Shown: one piece after another, positions 45,067 to 58,009 of the stretch
Numbering within the stretch: position 1 is the stretch's first letter
Layout of the letters: each line of letters starts with the position of its first letter
Origin: Cryptomeria japonica
Lineage: Eukaryota; Streptophyta; Pinopsida; Cupressales; Cupressaceae
Length of the DNA stretch: 64,000 bases
Assembly (NCBI RefSeq): GCF_030272615.1
Contig: NC_081407.1
Coordinates: 138,514,897-138,578,896, forward strand
Reading direction: 5' to 3'
Position numbers and translations under genes: made by a program
The notes under the pieces: model-generated
Seen by the model: only the letters and a program-made list of their open reading frames with translations
What the model was told of the DNA's origin: nothing
Databases searched by the model: none

Positions 45067-46825
45067 CGCTCTGGTCCCTGACTGAGGGACAGGAGCGAAT
45101 TATCATCTTAGCCTTGATTCTTTTGCCTTTTACGTTCGAAACCATCATCTCTTCGTTGAAACTAGCATGTTTGCTAGGAATCTCGAGCTTGATTGACTTG
45201 ATTTCGTAGACGAATGCTTTCTAAGGTTGATATCGCCCTGGTCCCTTGGTGAGGGACAGGAGCGAACCTTATGTTCTCCTTGATCTTTGTTTCTTCGATC
45301 ACCAATCTTCATCATGAGGCAAGCAACAACGCCATCCCTCCATTCCACGCTTGCTTTACTTGGCTTTTACGAGGCACCTTTGATGTTTGAAGGATTTTCG
45401 CCCTGGTCCCTTGGTGAGGGACAGGAGCAATCTTTATGCTCTAGCCTAAATTCGTCGTTTTTACACCTTGGCTTCTTGTTCATCGCCTTCCAAATGACGC
45501 TTTCATCCTTATATAATCTTGCTTTGACGTGATCTTTGGAAGAAAATGAGTGATTTTGTAAATATCGCCCTGGTCCTTGCCTGAAGGACAAGAGCGATTT
45601 AGCTTCTTGGCTCAATTTGATCACCTTTTGATGTTTGGTTTCCTCGCATATCATCTTCTCAAGACATCTTAGACTTTGTGCAACCTTGTACGTCCTTGAC
45701 TTAGCGTGATTGTTGAAAGAACTGGCTAGTATAATGAATATCGCCCTGGTCCTTGCCTGAAGGACAGGAGCGATTCTTGGTATCCTGGGTTCATCTTTGT
45801 TTCTATCAACTTGCAATCGCCTTCACAATGTAAAACGGTGTCCTTTGATCCCTCTTGAACACTTGAAACGTGATTATCATTCAAAACTTAAGCATGTTTA
45901 GAAATTTCGCTCTGGTCCCTGACTGAGGGACAGGAGCGAACTTGAGCATATAGTGCAATTCCTTCATCTTTGGCGGTCCTTGCAACTTCATTCTTCGTCG
46001 AGACACCTCAAAACGTCCTTGCCACCTTACACCCTGACTTGGAATGACTTGAATTTGGGTGGAAGGGAAGATAACTAACATTTCGCCCTGGTCCCTGGCT
46101 GAGGGACAGGAGCGAATTTTCATTTTCAAGCTCAATCACATTTTGCTAACTTCCAAAATTATCTTCAATGGACTCGTAGTGCCCCCTTTCATTCATCCTT
46201 GGCCTGGAGTTCGTTCTAACTTGGTGAGAAATTGGCCTAAGGGAGAAATCGCTCTAGTCCCTGACTGAGGGATAGGAGCGCCTAGGCAAATATGGAGTTC
46301 ATCAGGCGTCTTGCAATCTTCAATTTGTCTTCAACAGGTTCATTACACTTTCTTTGTTTGCCTCAAACTCAAAACTTACTTAATCTTCACCCAAATTTTG
46401 CCCTATGAGGAAATTCGCTCTGGTCCCTGGGAGAGGGACGGGAGCTACCATTAAGTTCGCCCTGGTCCCTGACTGAGGGACAGGAGCGATTTAGCTTCTA
46501 GGTCAAGTTTTCCTCATGTTTGCGCTTTCAAATTATATTCAACTGATAAAATGCACTTCCTTGGTTCTCCTCAAATCGTCAAATCGTTGAAATCTTGCAA
46601 GGACAAGGTAATGTTGGATTTGAAGCTCCGGTCCTTCACTGAGGGACAGGAGCGATTTTTGCTCCTGGCACATTTCCGTGTTTGTGAAATTCTTCAAATT
46701 ATATTCAACGGAAAGAACATGCCTCCCTTTATCACTTCCAATCAAAAATTCGTCTTGATCCTGCAGAGACAGTAAAATTTTGAGAAACAAGCTTCGGTCC
46801 TTCACTGAGGGACAGGAGCGATTTT
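45067..46825 (-). repeat. Array of 12 hairpins at 166-bp spacing (copy 2)
   Basis: Starts near 45067, 45234, 45399, 45566, 45742, 45908, 46084, 46250, 46416, 46459, 46626 and 46792. Steps are 165-167 bp apart from two of 176 and one of 43. The irregular steps fall at the same places in the series as in copy 1 apart from a one-unit offset: copy 2 lacks one of the early ordinary repeats' neighbours but keeps 12 units in total. Confidence 0.9.
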
Positions 46826-47307
46826 GCTTCTACAGGCCAAAATATCAAGATTTCAGGACTTTAGTCACTTGACAAGGCAAAAACAAGTCATTTCCAATGC
46901 TCGGGATCAATTATCAAAATTTTCAAATTTGGTCAAAATCATTCAATCAGACAAAAATCAAAATGTCATCATTAACACTTAGGCAAAATCTGGACTTTGC
47001 ATTCAAAATTCTGACTGAAACTAGACCAACTCACTTAGCCTCTGGCGAATTGACTTTATTCAAAATTGCATCCTGCGAGAGGAAGCTCAAAAAGCTCTCA
47101 AGACTGACTAGACTCTGGCCTGAAAACGTCAGAATGGAAACCCTAAGGCTTGACCCTAATCCAGACAACTGACAAACTAAACCAAAAACCCTAAAAACAG
47201 AGAAAAAGGGCGAGCAAAACGAACAAAAAGAGGGGGTCCCCATTTTAATGGGGCGATGTGTGAAATGGTCACAACAGGTAGTTACTAGGATGACCATTAA
47301 GGGAAGG

Positions 47308-48367
47308 TATTAAAGCAAAGTTACCCCGAGTTTCCGGGACGGGGACGGCAGGGGACGGCGGGACGCGTTTCCAGGACGGCAAATTTTTTTGCCAAATTTG
47401 GGGACGGCGGGGGACGGCAAAGGGGACGGCTATTAAAATATAGGAAATATTTAAAATATATAGGAAAATTTCAAAATTCTAAATGTTCATATGAAAACAT
47501 GGATAAAGCATGCATACATACATTATATTCATATGAAAACAATAAAACATGGAAATGGCATGTGTATGATACTATGAAAAGTTGAAGACATTTTAGAATG
47601 TAAATTCTGAACATACAACATTGTTAATACTCAATAGACAATATGCAATTATGCATTCATAAATCAGAATTTCAATTCATTCACATTGTCAATATGCATA
47701 TCATAATAGATATTAAAGAAATAACATACAAAATGTCAAAACAAAGAGGTTAAATTTTCCCTACTTCTATCGACGCGGTTTCCCCCCATATTTTTCAACG
47801 AGGGTTTGGGGGCAGCGCCCCCAAGGTGGGGTCAAGGGGCATCGCCCCTTGCGGGGTCAAGGGGCAGCGCCCCTTTAAAAAATGTGAAAATACAACTTTT
47901 TTTAGTTTTTTAATATTTATTAATGGCCTTAGATAAGGGGGACGTCTAGCCGTCCCCCGGACGGATTGGGGACGTCCCAGCCGTCCCCAGCCATCCCCAG
48001 GACGTACGGACGTCCCCCAAGGCTAGGGCAGGCGTCCCCCCGTTTCGGGGACGTCCCCTAAAAATATAGGGCAATTTGGGGACAGGGGGAAACGTCCCCT
48101 GGCCGTCCCCAAGTCCCCGAAACGTCCCCGAGACGGGGACGGGGGTTTTCGGGTCGGGGACGCGTCCCCGGGTAACTCTGTATTAAAGTGTACTGTAATA
48201 TTGCTATAATGGTCATCTTAGTCATTTAGTTAGTATTTAGAAACTTTCATTTGTCTTTCATCTTTAGTTAGTTTCAGAACATTTCCTTTTTGACTTTCGT
48301 GTTTCTCTTCTGGATCATTTCCATTATGGAAAGATCATCTTGTAATTTTCTATATAGGGAGTATTCC
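47308..48367 (+). repeat. 3' LTR of the deleted Copia-like element, split by a hAT insertion
   Basis: TATTAAAG at 47308 resumes after the hAT element at 48181. The following ~180 bp (CTATAATGGTCATCTTAGTC..TTTCTATATAGGGAG) match the 5' LTR at 31257-31450. The end is missing where the Gypsy-type LTR starts at 48368. Confidence 0.75.
47316..48180. mobile_element. Non-autonomous hAT-type DNA transposon, G/C-rich
   Basis: 865 bp with terminal inverted repeats CAAAGTTACCC and (complement) CAGAGTTACCC. A perfect 8-bp target duplication TATTAAAG lies at 47308-47315 and 48181-48188, the hAT hallmark. The ends are packed with GGGGACG(G/T)C words in both orientations. The centre has AT-rich DNA and a run of GGGGCAGCGCCCC palindromes (47810-47875). 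There is no transposase ORF, so it would depend on a helper. Confidence 0.85.
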
Positions 48368-50003
48368 TGTCATGTCCCCCCATTTATAGTAGAAATAATC
48401 AATATAATTTTTGCCATGAAATGTGTTAAGATTGTATTAAAATTATATTATATACATTGATGTTAAAAAGTGATATCATATTATAAATTTACATTCTATA
48501 TTAACAATGTACATTAGTTTACATTTTTATATATTGAACAATGTTATTAAATATTATATTAACAATGTACATTTTATTAAAATGGTGTAATAGTATTTAT
48601 ATATTAATAATAGACATTATATTATTTACATTAACAATGTTGAATGATATTTAAACATTTATTATCCTTGTTGACCAATTTCCCTAAAGACCCGATAACC
48701 TTTCTTAAACAGTGGTTTGAAAAGGATGGGCCTCCACATCGGTTCATAGAGGGACCCGTCAGATAAGAGGGTAGCAACTTTTCAAAGAGGGGCACTACTA
48801 AATAGAATAATCGCGGCTTTCCACCACGATGGGTTAAGGATAAATACCCCCGCCCCCGGTACCAATTTGAAGAATAGGCAAGCAAAGAATGGTAAAGTCT
48901 GCCAGCAGGGATAAAGACGGGTAAGTTCAGTGTCAGGTACGTATAAGCATGAATTTTCTGAGTTAGTGTTAGGGTATATATCAGCCAGTATGATATACAT
49001 AATTAACTTCAGATCTGTGCATCAATGGCTATTTAATAAGATGTTCTTAATCAAGTCAGTGACAGTTAATATCATATTAAGTTAAGAAGGTAAATTTTAA
49101 CTATTTATTCAAACAGCATTAAAGTAACAGTACTGCCAGGCATAACATATAAATATATATATTTGTGCATAATCTCAGGAATACATAATACAATCAGTTT
49201 CCGGTTACACAAATTATGGTAATACTGTAAATTCCTATAATATAATCCACAACAAACTGATTATAATAAAATAATGACAATAAGTGGTTAATGCTGATAC
49301 AAAGTAACACTAACAGGAAACTTGATGATAATCTGATACGCAGCACTGTTGAAATGTAATATAAAATGATAATTAGGTCAGATGTAATTGATTATCATAA
49401 TGTGATGGATTGAATAAATATAATAAATGGTTCATTGTAAGGAGGGACTCTCTCTTAAGCATGCTGCTCCATAGTGGATGCCTAACACCTGCCATATGGA
49501 GCCAAGAGGGGTGAAGCATCTGCTCTTGGGCTTTAGAGAAAAGGTGGTTGAGATGAGGGGGAACGGCGATAGAACACCTCGCTGGGTATGCCACTCCATG
49601 ATGGATACCTAACACCTGCCACATGGAGCCAAGGGGGATATGGTATTCTGCCCTTGGGCCTAGGAAGGATGGGTTCTTGGACACCCTATCCAACTAATGG
49701 TCTAAACGAATTGATTACTAACTGACTAACATACTGACTTTATATAATAATCTGATCTCATCTAGGAAATATAATAATCTGATTATATCCAACAATTATA
49801 ATTCTAACAGTCATTAACATAGCAGATTTGATATCATTTAATATAATTCATATTTCAATTTTAAGTATTATTTTATAAATGTTCTCTAATTTTGTTGCAT
49901 GTAAATAGTATACAGAGGCACGCCTATAAAACCCCAATTACTTATTTATAGAATTGGCCAAATATAGGTTAAATTAAAGTGTAACTAATTAGGGGACATT
50001 ACA
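48368..50003 (+). mobile_element. Gypsy-type LTR with adjacent primer site
   Basis: 1,636 bp from TGTCATGTCCCC to GGGGACATTACA. TGGTATCAGAGC follows at 50005-50016, so this is a 5' LTR, not a solo one. Two related blocks inside (CATGCTGCTCC..GGATGCCTAACACCTGCCA at about 49460 and TATGCCACTCC.. at about 49588) are a duplication. The coding region expected downstream is not recognisable. Confidence 0.8.
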
Positions 50004-50097
50004 GTGGTATCAGAGCATGATTCTGCCAGCCTGTTGAACAAAACAACAACTCAGTTAGGACTAATTATTCAGTCTCTTAAATAAATCAAAAATTTAA

Positions 50098-51440
50098 TTG
50101 GTCGGGCCAACATTGCATTCTTATGAGTGTCTTATGTGTTTTGAACATGCCTACTCTATGTGTATTTTATATGTACCCTTTCCTCATGTATACCTTGTGT
50201 TTGTGCCATGCCATGCTTGGCATGTTTCCAGCATACGTGTTTATACCTTATGTGTATTTATGTGTCACTTCATGAATGAGGTGTGTTCAACATGTCTACT
50301 CCATGAATACCTTTCTTATGTATGCTTCATGACTGATGTGTCTTCAGTATGTCAACTCCATGAGTACCTTTCTCATATCTGCTTATATCTTATGTGTATT
50401 TATGTAGTACTTCATGTTTTACATGTATGATTCATGTTTTACATGTACAATTCATGCATTTTGTACATTACTTCATACCTTATGTATATTCATGTGTGTT
50501 GCTTCTCGCCTTACATGTGTCCACTATCTCATGCCTTATGTATACTCTTCATATCTTATAGTATTTATGTGTGTAACTTCATGCCTCATATGTATACTTT
50601 ATTCACATGTATGCTCCATGCCTTAAGCAAATTCATGTGTATACTTAATGCTTTATGTGTATTCATGTCTCACGTAGGTGCTTCTTGCCTTGTGTGCTTT
50701 CATTGTACATTTCATGTGTATCTGTGTGTATGACTTATTGCCTTATGTGCTTTCATTGTACATTTCATGTGTATCTGTGTGTATGACTTATGTCCTATGT
50801 ATTCATGTGTATGCTTCGTATTTGATTGGATTCATGCATAAAGTGTTACCTACATATTTACTCCTTATGTGTTTACGTGATTGCTCCATGTTTGACATGT
50901 TTTTAGTGTGGTTACTTCCTAATGTATGCTTATGTCCTGGATATGTTTCGCATCATCATTAATGTATTTTCAACGTGTTTATTTCATGTGCATTTTATGC
51001 ATGCTTTCCTCAAATGCTTCATATCTTAAGTATATTTGCTACATAAATGATGTATTTTCAAAGTATTTACTCCATGTGCATTCTCTAAATATCTTTATCG
51101 TGTATGCTTTCTGACTTATGTGTGATTACTTCCTTTCTAATGTACCTACAGTATGTGTATTTTACATTTCTCATAACTGTAGATATCACATGTATATGCC
51201 TCGTGCTATGTGTATTCACCAGTATGTTACCTAACTTGAAGAATTTCATGTGTATTCGTGTATTCATGTGTATACTTTATACGTGTATATGATTCATGCC
51301 CTAAGCATGTTCATGTATTAGTTGTATTCATATGTCTTCATGTATTCATAAGTATGATTCATGCCTTATGTGTATTCATGTGTTTTACGCCTCAAATATA
51401 TTCAGGTGCATACTTTATGCTCCACATATATTCGTGTGTA
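50098..51440 (+). repeat. Degenerate TATGTGTATTCATGTGT repeat region
   Basis: About 1.3 kb of words such as CTTATGTGTATTCATGTGTA, CTTCATGCCTTATGTG and TTTACATGTA at irregular spacing. ORFs here are Cys/Tyr/His-rich low complexity. It is probably the leader of the Gypsy-type element that begins at 48368. Confidence 0.75.
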
Positions 51441-51539
51441 TGATTCTACTTCACAATGGTTACTTTGTGGGTGTTTGTGCCTTCCTAATGTAAGCACTTC
51501 ATGTTTGATGTGTCTTCACACAAGTTTATTCTGAAAGTG

Positions 51540-52250
51540 TTTTATGAGGACTTTAAATGTCTCAAGAACTATATTCTTGCATCCAAAATGAGGTGCATGT
51601 TTTTCTAGACATTTGTCTCCACAAATAAAATTTGATAAGATATTGTTGAACATATCCATGCCATAAAGATCAGAAAATAGAAAGGGAGAGTACAAATATT
51701 TGATGAAAATATTAAGTCTGCCTATAAATCATCATAAAATAAACAAGTTGAGAAAAATAACTATTCACAATATATTTATAGCAAACATGCACGGCGCTAA
51801 GCCATAAGATAATAAGCTCTACGATTAGGTAAGATGCAATCTATATTAATAGAACCACTCTGTAAAGCACACATGTAATAGGAGTTATTAACTTCCCAAC
51901 TACTTGTGGAACCAAGCTCCTCATGAAGTGGTACAACCCTTCGTACATTGTGACAAAAATTTATCATGCCAAGCTCTCAACCTTGACCATGGCTTATAAA
52001 GCATAACATATCTGTGAGGAACAATATGTATAATGATGGACTAGAACATCATCATTAATTCCTCAAAATCATTGCCATGGTCAAAAATTGGACTTGCTAC
52101 TCTTGGTACCGAGTTCTTCTCCATTTCTTGACGCTAAACAATATTAACCTCATAGTAGGCATGATCATTCCAAAGTTAAGGTCATAGATATGTGTCATGC
52201 TTCTAACCCTCATCTTAATATACGAGGCTCATCCCTTGCTTTGTCCCAAA
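51540..52250. other. Unassigned sequence
   Basis: No ORF over 60 codons with known features and no repeat recognised. Lies between the degenerate repeat region and the Copia nest. Confidence 0.4.
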
Positions 52251-52369
52251 GTGATACCCTGGGAAAACCTCCCTCTTGGAGGAAAAACCCAGCAACAATA
52301 ATCTCAGATCTGATTTGATAATCATTGCTGGGTTTTTCCTCCAAGAGGGAGGTTTTCCCCGGGTATCAC
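52251..52369. repeat. Long hairpin: 44-bp arms, 31-base loop
   Basis: Arms 52251-52294 and 52326-52369 pair at 43 of 44 positions (GTGATACCC(T/G)GGGAAAACC..). Each arm is the R-like motif of the Copia LTRs here, so the structure is a head-to-head junction of two LTR pieces. The right arm leads into the LTR end at 52443. Confidence 0.92.
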
Positions 52370-53879
52370 TGTTTTATGTGTGAATTTGTGTTTTCTTGTT
52401 CTTTACTGTCAATCTGACTGCTAAGTTTAACATAAAACTAACATGGTATCAGACTGGGTTCCTTCTATAAAGCCTAAAAGCTTGAAGGTAGATCCTGTAT
52501 CCTTTTTGCAGACTGAGAAATCATAACAGTGTCCAGACTTCAAACCGAATCAACATGCTCCTGTGGCGAGGGTATTTATGAAGTGCTTATGGATGAGAAT
52601 GGATTCTGAGTGATGGCGAGGGCCAAAGGCCACGCAGCCATCAGCAGATGATTCAGTGTGATCTAAGTGGATGGTTATGTTGAAAAATAACTTATAAGAG
52701 AAGTATTTTTTTGAATTTTTCATGCTGCTATCAATTCATTGGATAGTGAATCATGTATGATAGTCTTGAACTATGAATACCCTCTCTTAAATGCTTTCAG
52801 GATGAATTGAGGAGCATAAAGATGATGATTGTATTCAACAAAGGAAGGTTTTGAGACATCCTGTGAGGAAGCATCACAGGCTGAAGACTAAGAGACATAG
52901 CTTAGTTGGTGATACTACGATCAGGTTCAGCTTGAGAGGGAGCTTGTTGTGTTCAACTTCAAAGGGAGCTTGTTGTGTTAAGCTTCAGAGGGAGCTTGTT
53001 TGTTGTTTCAGCTTCAGAGGAAGCCATATCCTTGGTTAAGGCAATCTTCTGAGAGAAGATTGAGGTGAAAGCCCTCGGTTAAGGCAATATTCCAGGAGAA
53101 GATTGAGGTGAATGTTAGTTTTACTTTCAGATTAACAGAAAAACTCAAAAAATAGAATTAGTAACTAGAATTAGATTATTTTAGTTATGGATTTCAACTT
53201 AGTAAATGACAAAAGCAAACAAAATGAGACAAGACAACATTACCCTGGGAAAACCTCCTAGGAGGAAAAACCCAACAAGAAAGATCCATAGATCTAATTA
53301 TGAATTATACACAATATTCTGATCACAACACTTATCTCTTTAAGAGGTCTGATATGGCCACACTTAGGGCTGATGTAGTTGAATAATTAGTATCAGGTCT
53401 GCACCTCAGATCTGCACTTTGACTTCACCAACCAGTAACTTGGTCTGCACTTTTGGACGCCTGATCCTTGACAGCAGTTCGCACCTTTCCCTGGAGATAA
53501 TCACACTTAAAGTTTACACCTTGGCAGCAGATGTAATTCGCATTCAAGTGCAAGTCTTTGAAGCATACAAGGGATAGATCTGATATGTGAAGATCAGATT
53601 CAAGCTAAGTATTGTACTTATATTTAGAGGAGAATATATAATCTGACCTATGGGTCTTTCATGCTAGGTTTTTCCTCTTTGGAGGTTTTCCCAGGGTATG
53701 CTTGTTTGTCTACTGTTTTATTTCTGATATATGTTGGCTTATTAAATACTGCAAATCTGATTACAATCTAGGGCATAATTAATCTATGTTGGTTTACTAA
53801 AATACTGCAAATCTGATTACAACCTAGGGCATAATCAATTATATAAATCTGATTAATATACCTAGGGTTTAAAATTACA

Positions 53880-53892
53880 TGGTATCAGAGCT
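53880..53892 (+). other. Primer-binding site of the inserted Copia
   Basis: TGGTATCAGAGCT directly after the LTR end AAAATTACA. Confidence 0.9.
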
Positions 53893-53964
53893 ATAGGTGT
53901 CATTCACTTCTGATTTTAGCAAATCAATTGTTGCATATAGCTGTTGTTTGTGTTCAGATTAAAG

Positions 53965-56900
53965 ATGTCAGGTTTGAAGGCTGAAGATAGGCTTGAGGGA
54001 GCCATTGATTTTGCTGCTTGGAAAGTTTGTATTCTATTGGTCCTTGAAGAAAATGACCTACTGAAATTTGTAGAAGAAGAAAGGTTGTCTCCTCCAGAAG
54101 ATGTTGAAGAGCTGAAACTGTTCAAGAAAGATTCCCTCAAAGCTAGAAGGATCATAATTGACTCCGTCAAGAATCATCTTGTCACTGTCATATCAAAGTT
54201 TGTATCTGCCAGAGAAATGATCAAACACTTGGAAGGGATGTATGAAGTCAACAATCTCAGCAGGGCTCTTGCCCTAAGACAGCAACTTCTACACATGAAA
54301 ATGAAAGAAGAAGACTCAATCATAGCCTACTTCATGAAGATCAATGAACTAAAGGACAAGCTAAGCACTCTTGATTGCCAAATCTCAGATAAAGACCTTG
54401 TTATGATTGCATTAAATGGTCTACCTGATGAATGGAAACCATTCATTCGTAGCATTGGTGGAAGAGCCGATCGTCCCAACTTTGAACGTCTTCAATCTAA
54501 TTGCATCGAAGAGGAATCTCGAATTGAGGTAAGAGGAAAACTCAAGAACTCTCTCAAAGATAATCATGTTCTCTTATCTAAATCTAGGAAAGGTGGTCAT
54601 TGGAAGAAAGAGAAGAGAAGCAAAGATTTTAGATCCTCCTCCTATGATCCAAGGAAAAAGTCAAGAGATTCCTCTCACATTCATTGCTTCAAATGTGACA
54701 AGTATGGTCACTATGCTAGAGATTGTCAGAATGACCCAAAGGAAAGGGAAGCCAACTTAAATGAAGTTGCCGAACAAAGTGAAGACTATCTTCTTATCTC
54801 TGCTCTTTCCAGCAATGTTCCTATGGACAGCAATACATGGATGCTTGACAGTGGTGCCTCCAGACACATCTCAGGATTTCGTGAGCATCTCTCAGATCTG
54901 ATTGAAAAACACACCAATCTTCATGTAGTAATCGGTGATGATGGTCGATACTCGGTAAAAGGTTCTGGCACTACCTCTTTAAAACTAGATTCTGGTATCT
55001 CCTTACAACTCTGTGATATTCTCTTTGTACCTGGTATTAAAAGAAATCTTATTTCCATTTCGGCTTTAGAAGATAAGGGTTTGCAAATAGCATTTTCTGA
55101 AGGGAAAGTACTCGCTTGGCCTAAGAAATCTAATTTCAAATCTGCTCGTATTATTGGAAATAGATGTGATAGTTTATATAAGCTTGCAGCTAATCCAATT
55201 CAAGCTCTCATTCATGAGACCCCTGAATCATGCGAGCTATGGCATAGAAGATTGGGTCATCTTCACTTTCAAGCTCTTCCCACTCTCAGTAAAATGGTCA
55301 AAGGTATGCCTAAACTCAGTTTATCTCATGATGATGCTTGTAAAGGTTGTGCAATGGATAAGAATGTAAAGAATCCCTTTCATAAAAGCGATAGTAGGGC
55401 TAAAGAAAGGTTAGAGCTTATTCATTCAGATTTATGTGGTCCTATGTCTCTAGCATCTCCTAGCGATTTCCTATATTATGTTATCTTCATAGATGATTTC
55501 TCTAGGAAAACATGGATCTATTTTCTTAAAACTAGAGAGTCTGAAGAAGTCCTAAACAGATTTAAAGAATTCAAAGGCTTAGTTGAAAATACTACAGGAA
55601 ATCGAATTAAATGTTTGAGGTCTGACAATGGAGGTGAATACACCTCAGGTAGCTTCTATGACTTTTGTGTTAAAGCAAGAATTAAGAGGGAGTTTTGTGT
55701 TCCCTACAACCCTCAGCAAAATGGAGTTGCTGAAAGAAAGAACAGGACCATTGTTGAAGCTGCAAGAGCCATGATACATGATCAAGACTTGCAACCTTTT
55801 CTATGGGCAGAAGCATCCAAAACCGCAGTTTATATTTAGAATAGATGTCCTCATCGAGTCCTAAAGGATGTGACACTTGAAGAAGCCTTTTCTGGGATCA
55901 AACCAGACATCAGTCACCTAAGAATATTCGGAAGCCCTGTGTATGTTCATGTGCCTAAAGAAAAACGAACCAAGCTAGATCCATCTGGAAAGAAAGGCAT
56001 CCTAGTAGGATACAGCGAATCTTCCAAAGCCTTCAAGATCTACATTTCAAGTCAAAGGTATGTTAAGGTAAGTAGAGATGTAACTTTTGAAGAAGATATT
56101 GCTTTCAAAAGATCTAAAGGTTCATTAACCAACAATAATGATATGGTGATGGAAAATCAAGATTCGATTGTTGATGCTAACCCTGAGTTACAGGAGGAGT
56201 CTACTGATCTTCCAAATCAGGAAGTTCAGAATGACTCATCAGAACCCATGCAATCTACCGATATACCTCAGGATATTGTGGTCTGCAAGAAGAGACCACT
56301 TTGGGTTAGAAATATGATTCAAGATGCTAAAGGGTTTGCTGCTCCCAGAGGAACCTTCAGAAATAGCAAGAGTGTCCAAAATCACGCCAACTACATTTCT
56401 ATGATGTGCAATATAATTGAGTCTGAACCCCACAATGTCGGAGAAGCTATGTCCCATCATGCTTGGAAATTAGCCATGGATGAAGAGTATGGGTCTATCA
56501 TCAAGAATGATGTCTGGGACATTGTACCCAGACCCAAAGGTAAGTCTGTCATTTCCTCTAAATGGTTGTTTAAAATTAAACATAATGTTGATGGTAGTAT
56601 TGAAAAATATAAAGCTAGGTTTGTAGCACGTGGTTTTTCTCAAAAGGAAGGAATAGATTATGAAGAAACCCTTGCCCCTGTTGCTAGATATACCTCTATT
56701 AGGTCTATAATAGCTATTGCTGCAGCCAAAGGTTGGGAGCTGCATCAAATGGACGTTAAGATAGCCTTCTTTAATGGTGTTATTGAGGAGGAAGTCTATA
56801 TTGAGCAACCAGAAGGTTATGTAATCCATAAAAGAGATTCTCATGTTTGCAGGTTGAAGAAAGCCTTATATGGGCTCAAACAGGCTCCTCGCGCTTGGTA

Positions 56901-57988
56901 TGAAAGAATTGATAAGTACTTACTAAGTTTAGGGTTTTCCAAGAATGATGCTGATGCTAACATTTACTTGAAAGTTTATAATGATGAGATGCTTATTTTA
57001 GTTTTGTATGTAGATGATTTATTTCTCACGGGTGAAAATAAATTAATCATGAGATGTAAAAAGGAATTAGCCTCAGAATTTGAAATGAAGGATTTAGGTC
57101 TAATGCATTACTTTCTAGGGTTAGAGGTATGGCAAAGAGCTAATGAAATCTTTCTAAGTCAGGGAAAATACACTATTGATATTTTGAAAAGATTTAGGAT
57201 GATAGATTGTAAACCTATGCGTACTCCTATGGAATCTAACTTAAAGAAGTTAAGTGTTTCTGCAGCTAACTCTGATTTTGCAGATCCTTCTGAGTACAAG
57301 CAGTTGATTGGCTCCCTGATGTACCTAGTCAATACTAGGCCAGATATCTGTTATGCTGTTAATGCTCTCAGTCAGTTCATGAGCTCACCTAAACATGTTC
57401 ACCTAGTTGTTGCCAAGCACATTCTAAGATACCTACATGGCACGATTGGTTATGGGCTGAAGTATCCACTTAATACCCCAATTCTCCTGAAAGGCTACTC
57501 ATATTCAGATTGGGCAGGAAGTGTCAAGGACAGGAAAAGCACTTCAGGCATCTGCTCCAACTTGGGCTCCGCAGGTAATCTCTTGGGCATGCAGAAAGCA
57601 ATCTTCGGTAGCATTAAGCACTGCAGAAGCTGAGTACATTGCCGCATCTGTTGCATCCAGAGAAGCAGTGTGGCTTCGTAAGCTCCTTGTTGGATTATTT
57701 GGTCAAGTCAATGATCCTACCACCATTCATTGTGATAATCAAAGCTGTATAAAGATGTCAGTAAATCCTGTATTTCACGATCGGTCCAAACATGTGGAAA
57801 CACACTATCATTACATTCGGGATATGGTGCAGAGAGGCTCCATTCATCTAAAGCACATTAGCACAGATGAACAGATTGCTGACATCCTCACCAAACCTTT
57901 ATCAAGAGTGAAGTTCGAGTACTTTAGAGATAGACTTGGTGTCATGGAAAATGGAACCCTAATTGAGAGGGAGCTTCAATCTCAGTGA
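53965..57988 (+). pseudogene. Copia gag-pol with one stop and one frameshift
   Basis: ATG at 53965 (MSGLKAEDRLEGAIDF). Gag of UBN2 type, zinc knuckle CFKCDKYGHYARDC (residue 241), protease MLDSGASRH (Asp 295), integrase zinc motif (ELWHRRLGH about 427, CKGC) and core (HSDLCGP, RSDNGGEY, QQNGVAERK), RT with YVDD (about 1015), and RNase H (YSDWAGS, ALSTAEAEY, DILTKPL). A TAG at 55837-55839 interrupts integrase after TAVYI. One extra G near 57575 shifts the frame inside RNase H; coding resumes in the next frame to the stop at 57988. Two lesions only, so it is much fresher than the Copia at 1-3343. Confidence 0.95.
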
Positions 57989-58009
57989 CTATGTGTAGCA
58001 CTTTGAATC

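Larger units (their letters stand above)
32379..47276 (-). mobile_element. 7.3-kb TG..CA unit, copy 2 (split by a Gypsy element)
   Basis: Same ends as copy 1 (plus view TGTTGACGTG..GGTCACAACA) with GGTAG on both sides (32374-32378, 47277-47281). Without the Gypsy element and its duplication it is about 7,382 bp against 7,331 bp for copy 1. Gene order, hairpin array and TATA box are all conserved. The different target sites and duplications show two separate insertion events of the same unit, which proves mobility of the whole unit. Confidence 0.85.
31257..48367 (+). mobile_element. Internally deleted Copia-like element, host of later insertions
   Basis: 5' LTR 31257-31483 (TATTAAAG..TTTCA), primer-like site TAGTATCAGAGC at 31484-31495, T-rich leader, a gag remnant at 32205-32373, then a purine tract ATTAAGGGAAGG (47296-47307) and 3' LTR from 47308. 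Pol has been lost. It belongs to the lineage of the Copia at 1-3547, since the gag remnant shares QAHVAE and FYAFMAK words. The 7.3-kb unit copy 2 is inserted in the gag remnant and a hAT element in the 3' LTR. The LTR is cut at 48367 by a Gypsy-type LTR. Confidence 0.7.

Noticed and set aside
47760-47880. CRISPR-like or bacterial repeat in the GGGGCAGCGCCCC block
   Set aside because: Irregular nested palindromes inside a hAT-type element with 8-bp duplication; no spacer structure.
50098-50962. Chain of Cys-rich ORFs
   Set aside because: Produced by degenerate ATGTGTATTCATG words; no conserved motif and no start context.
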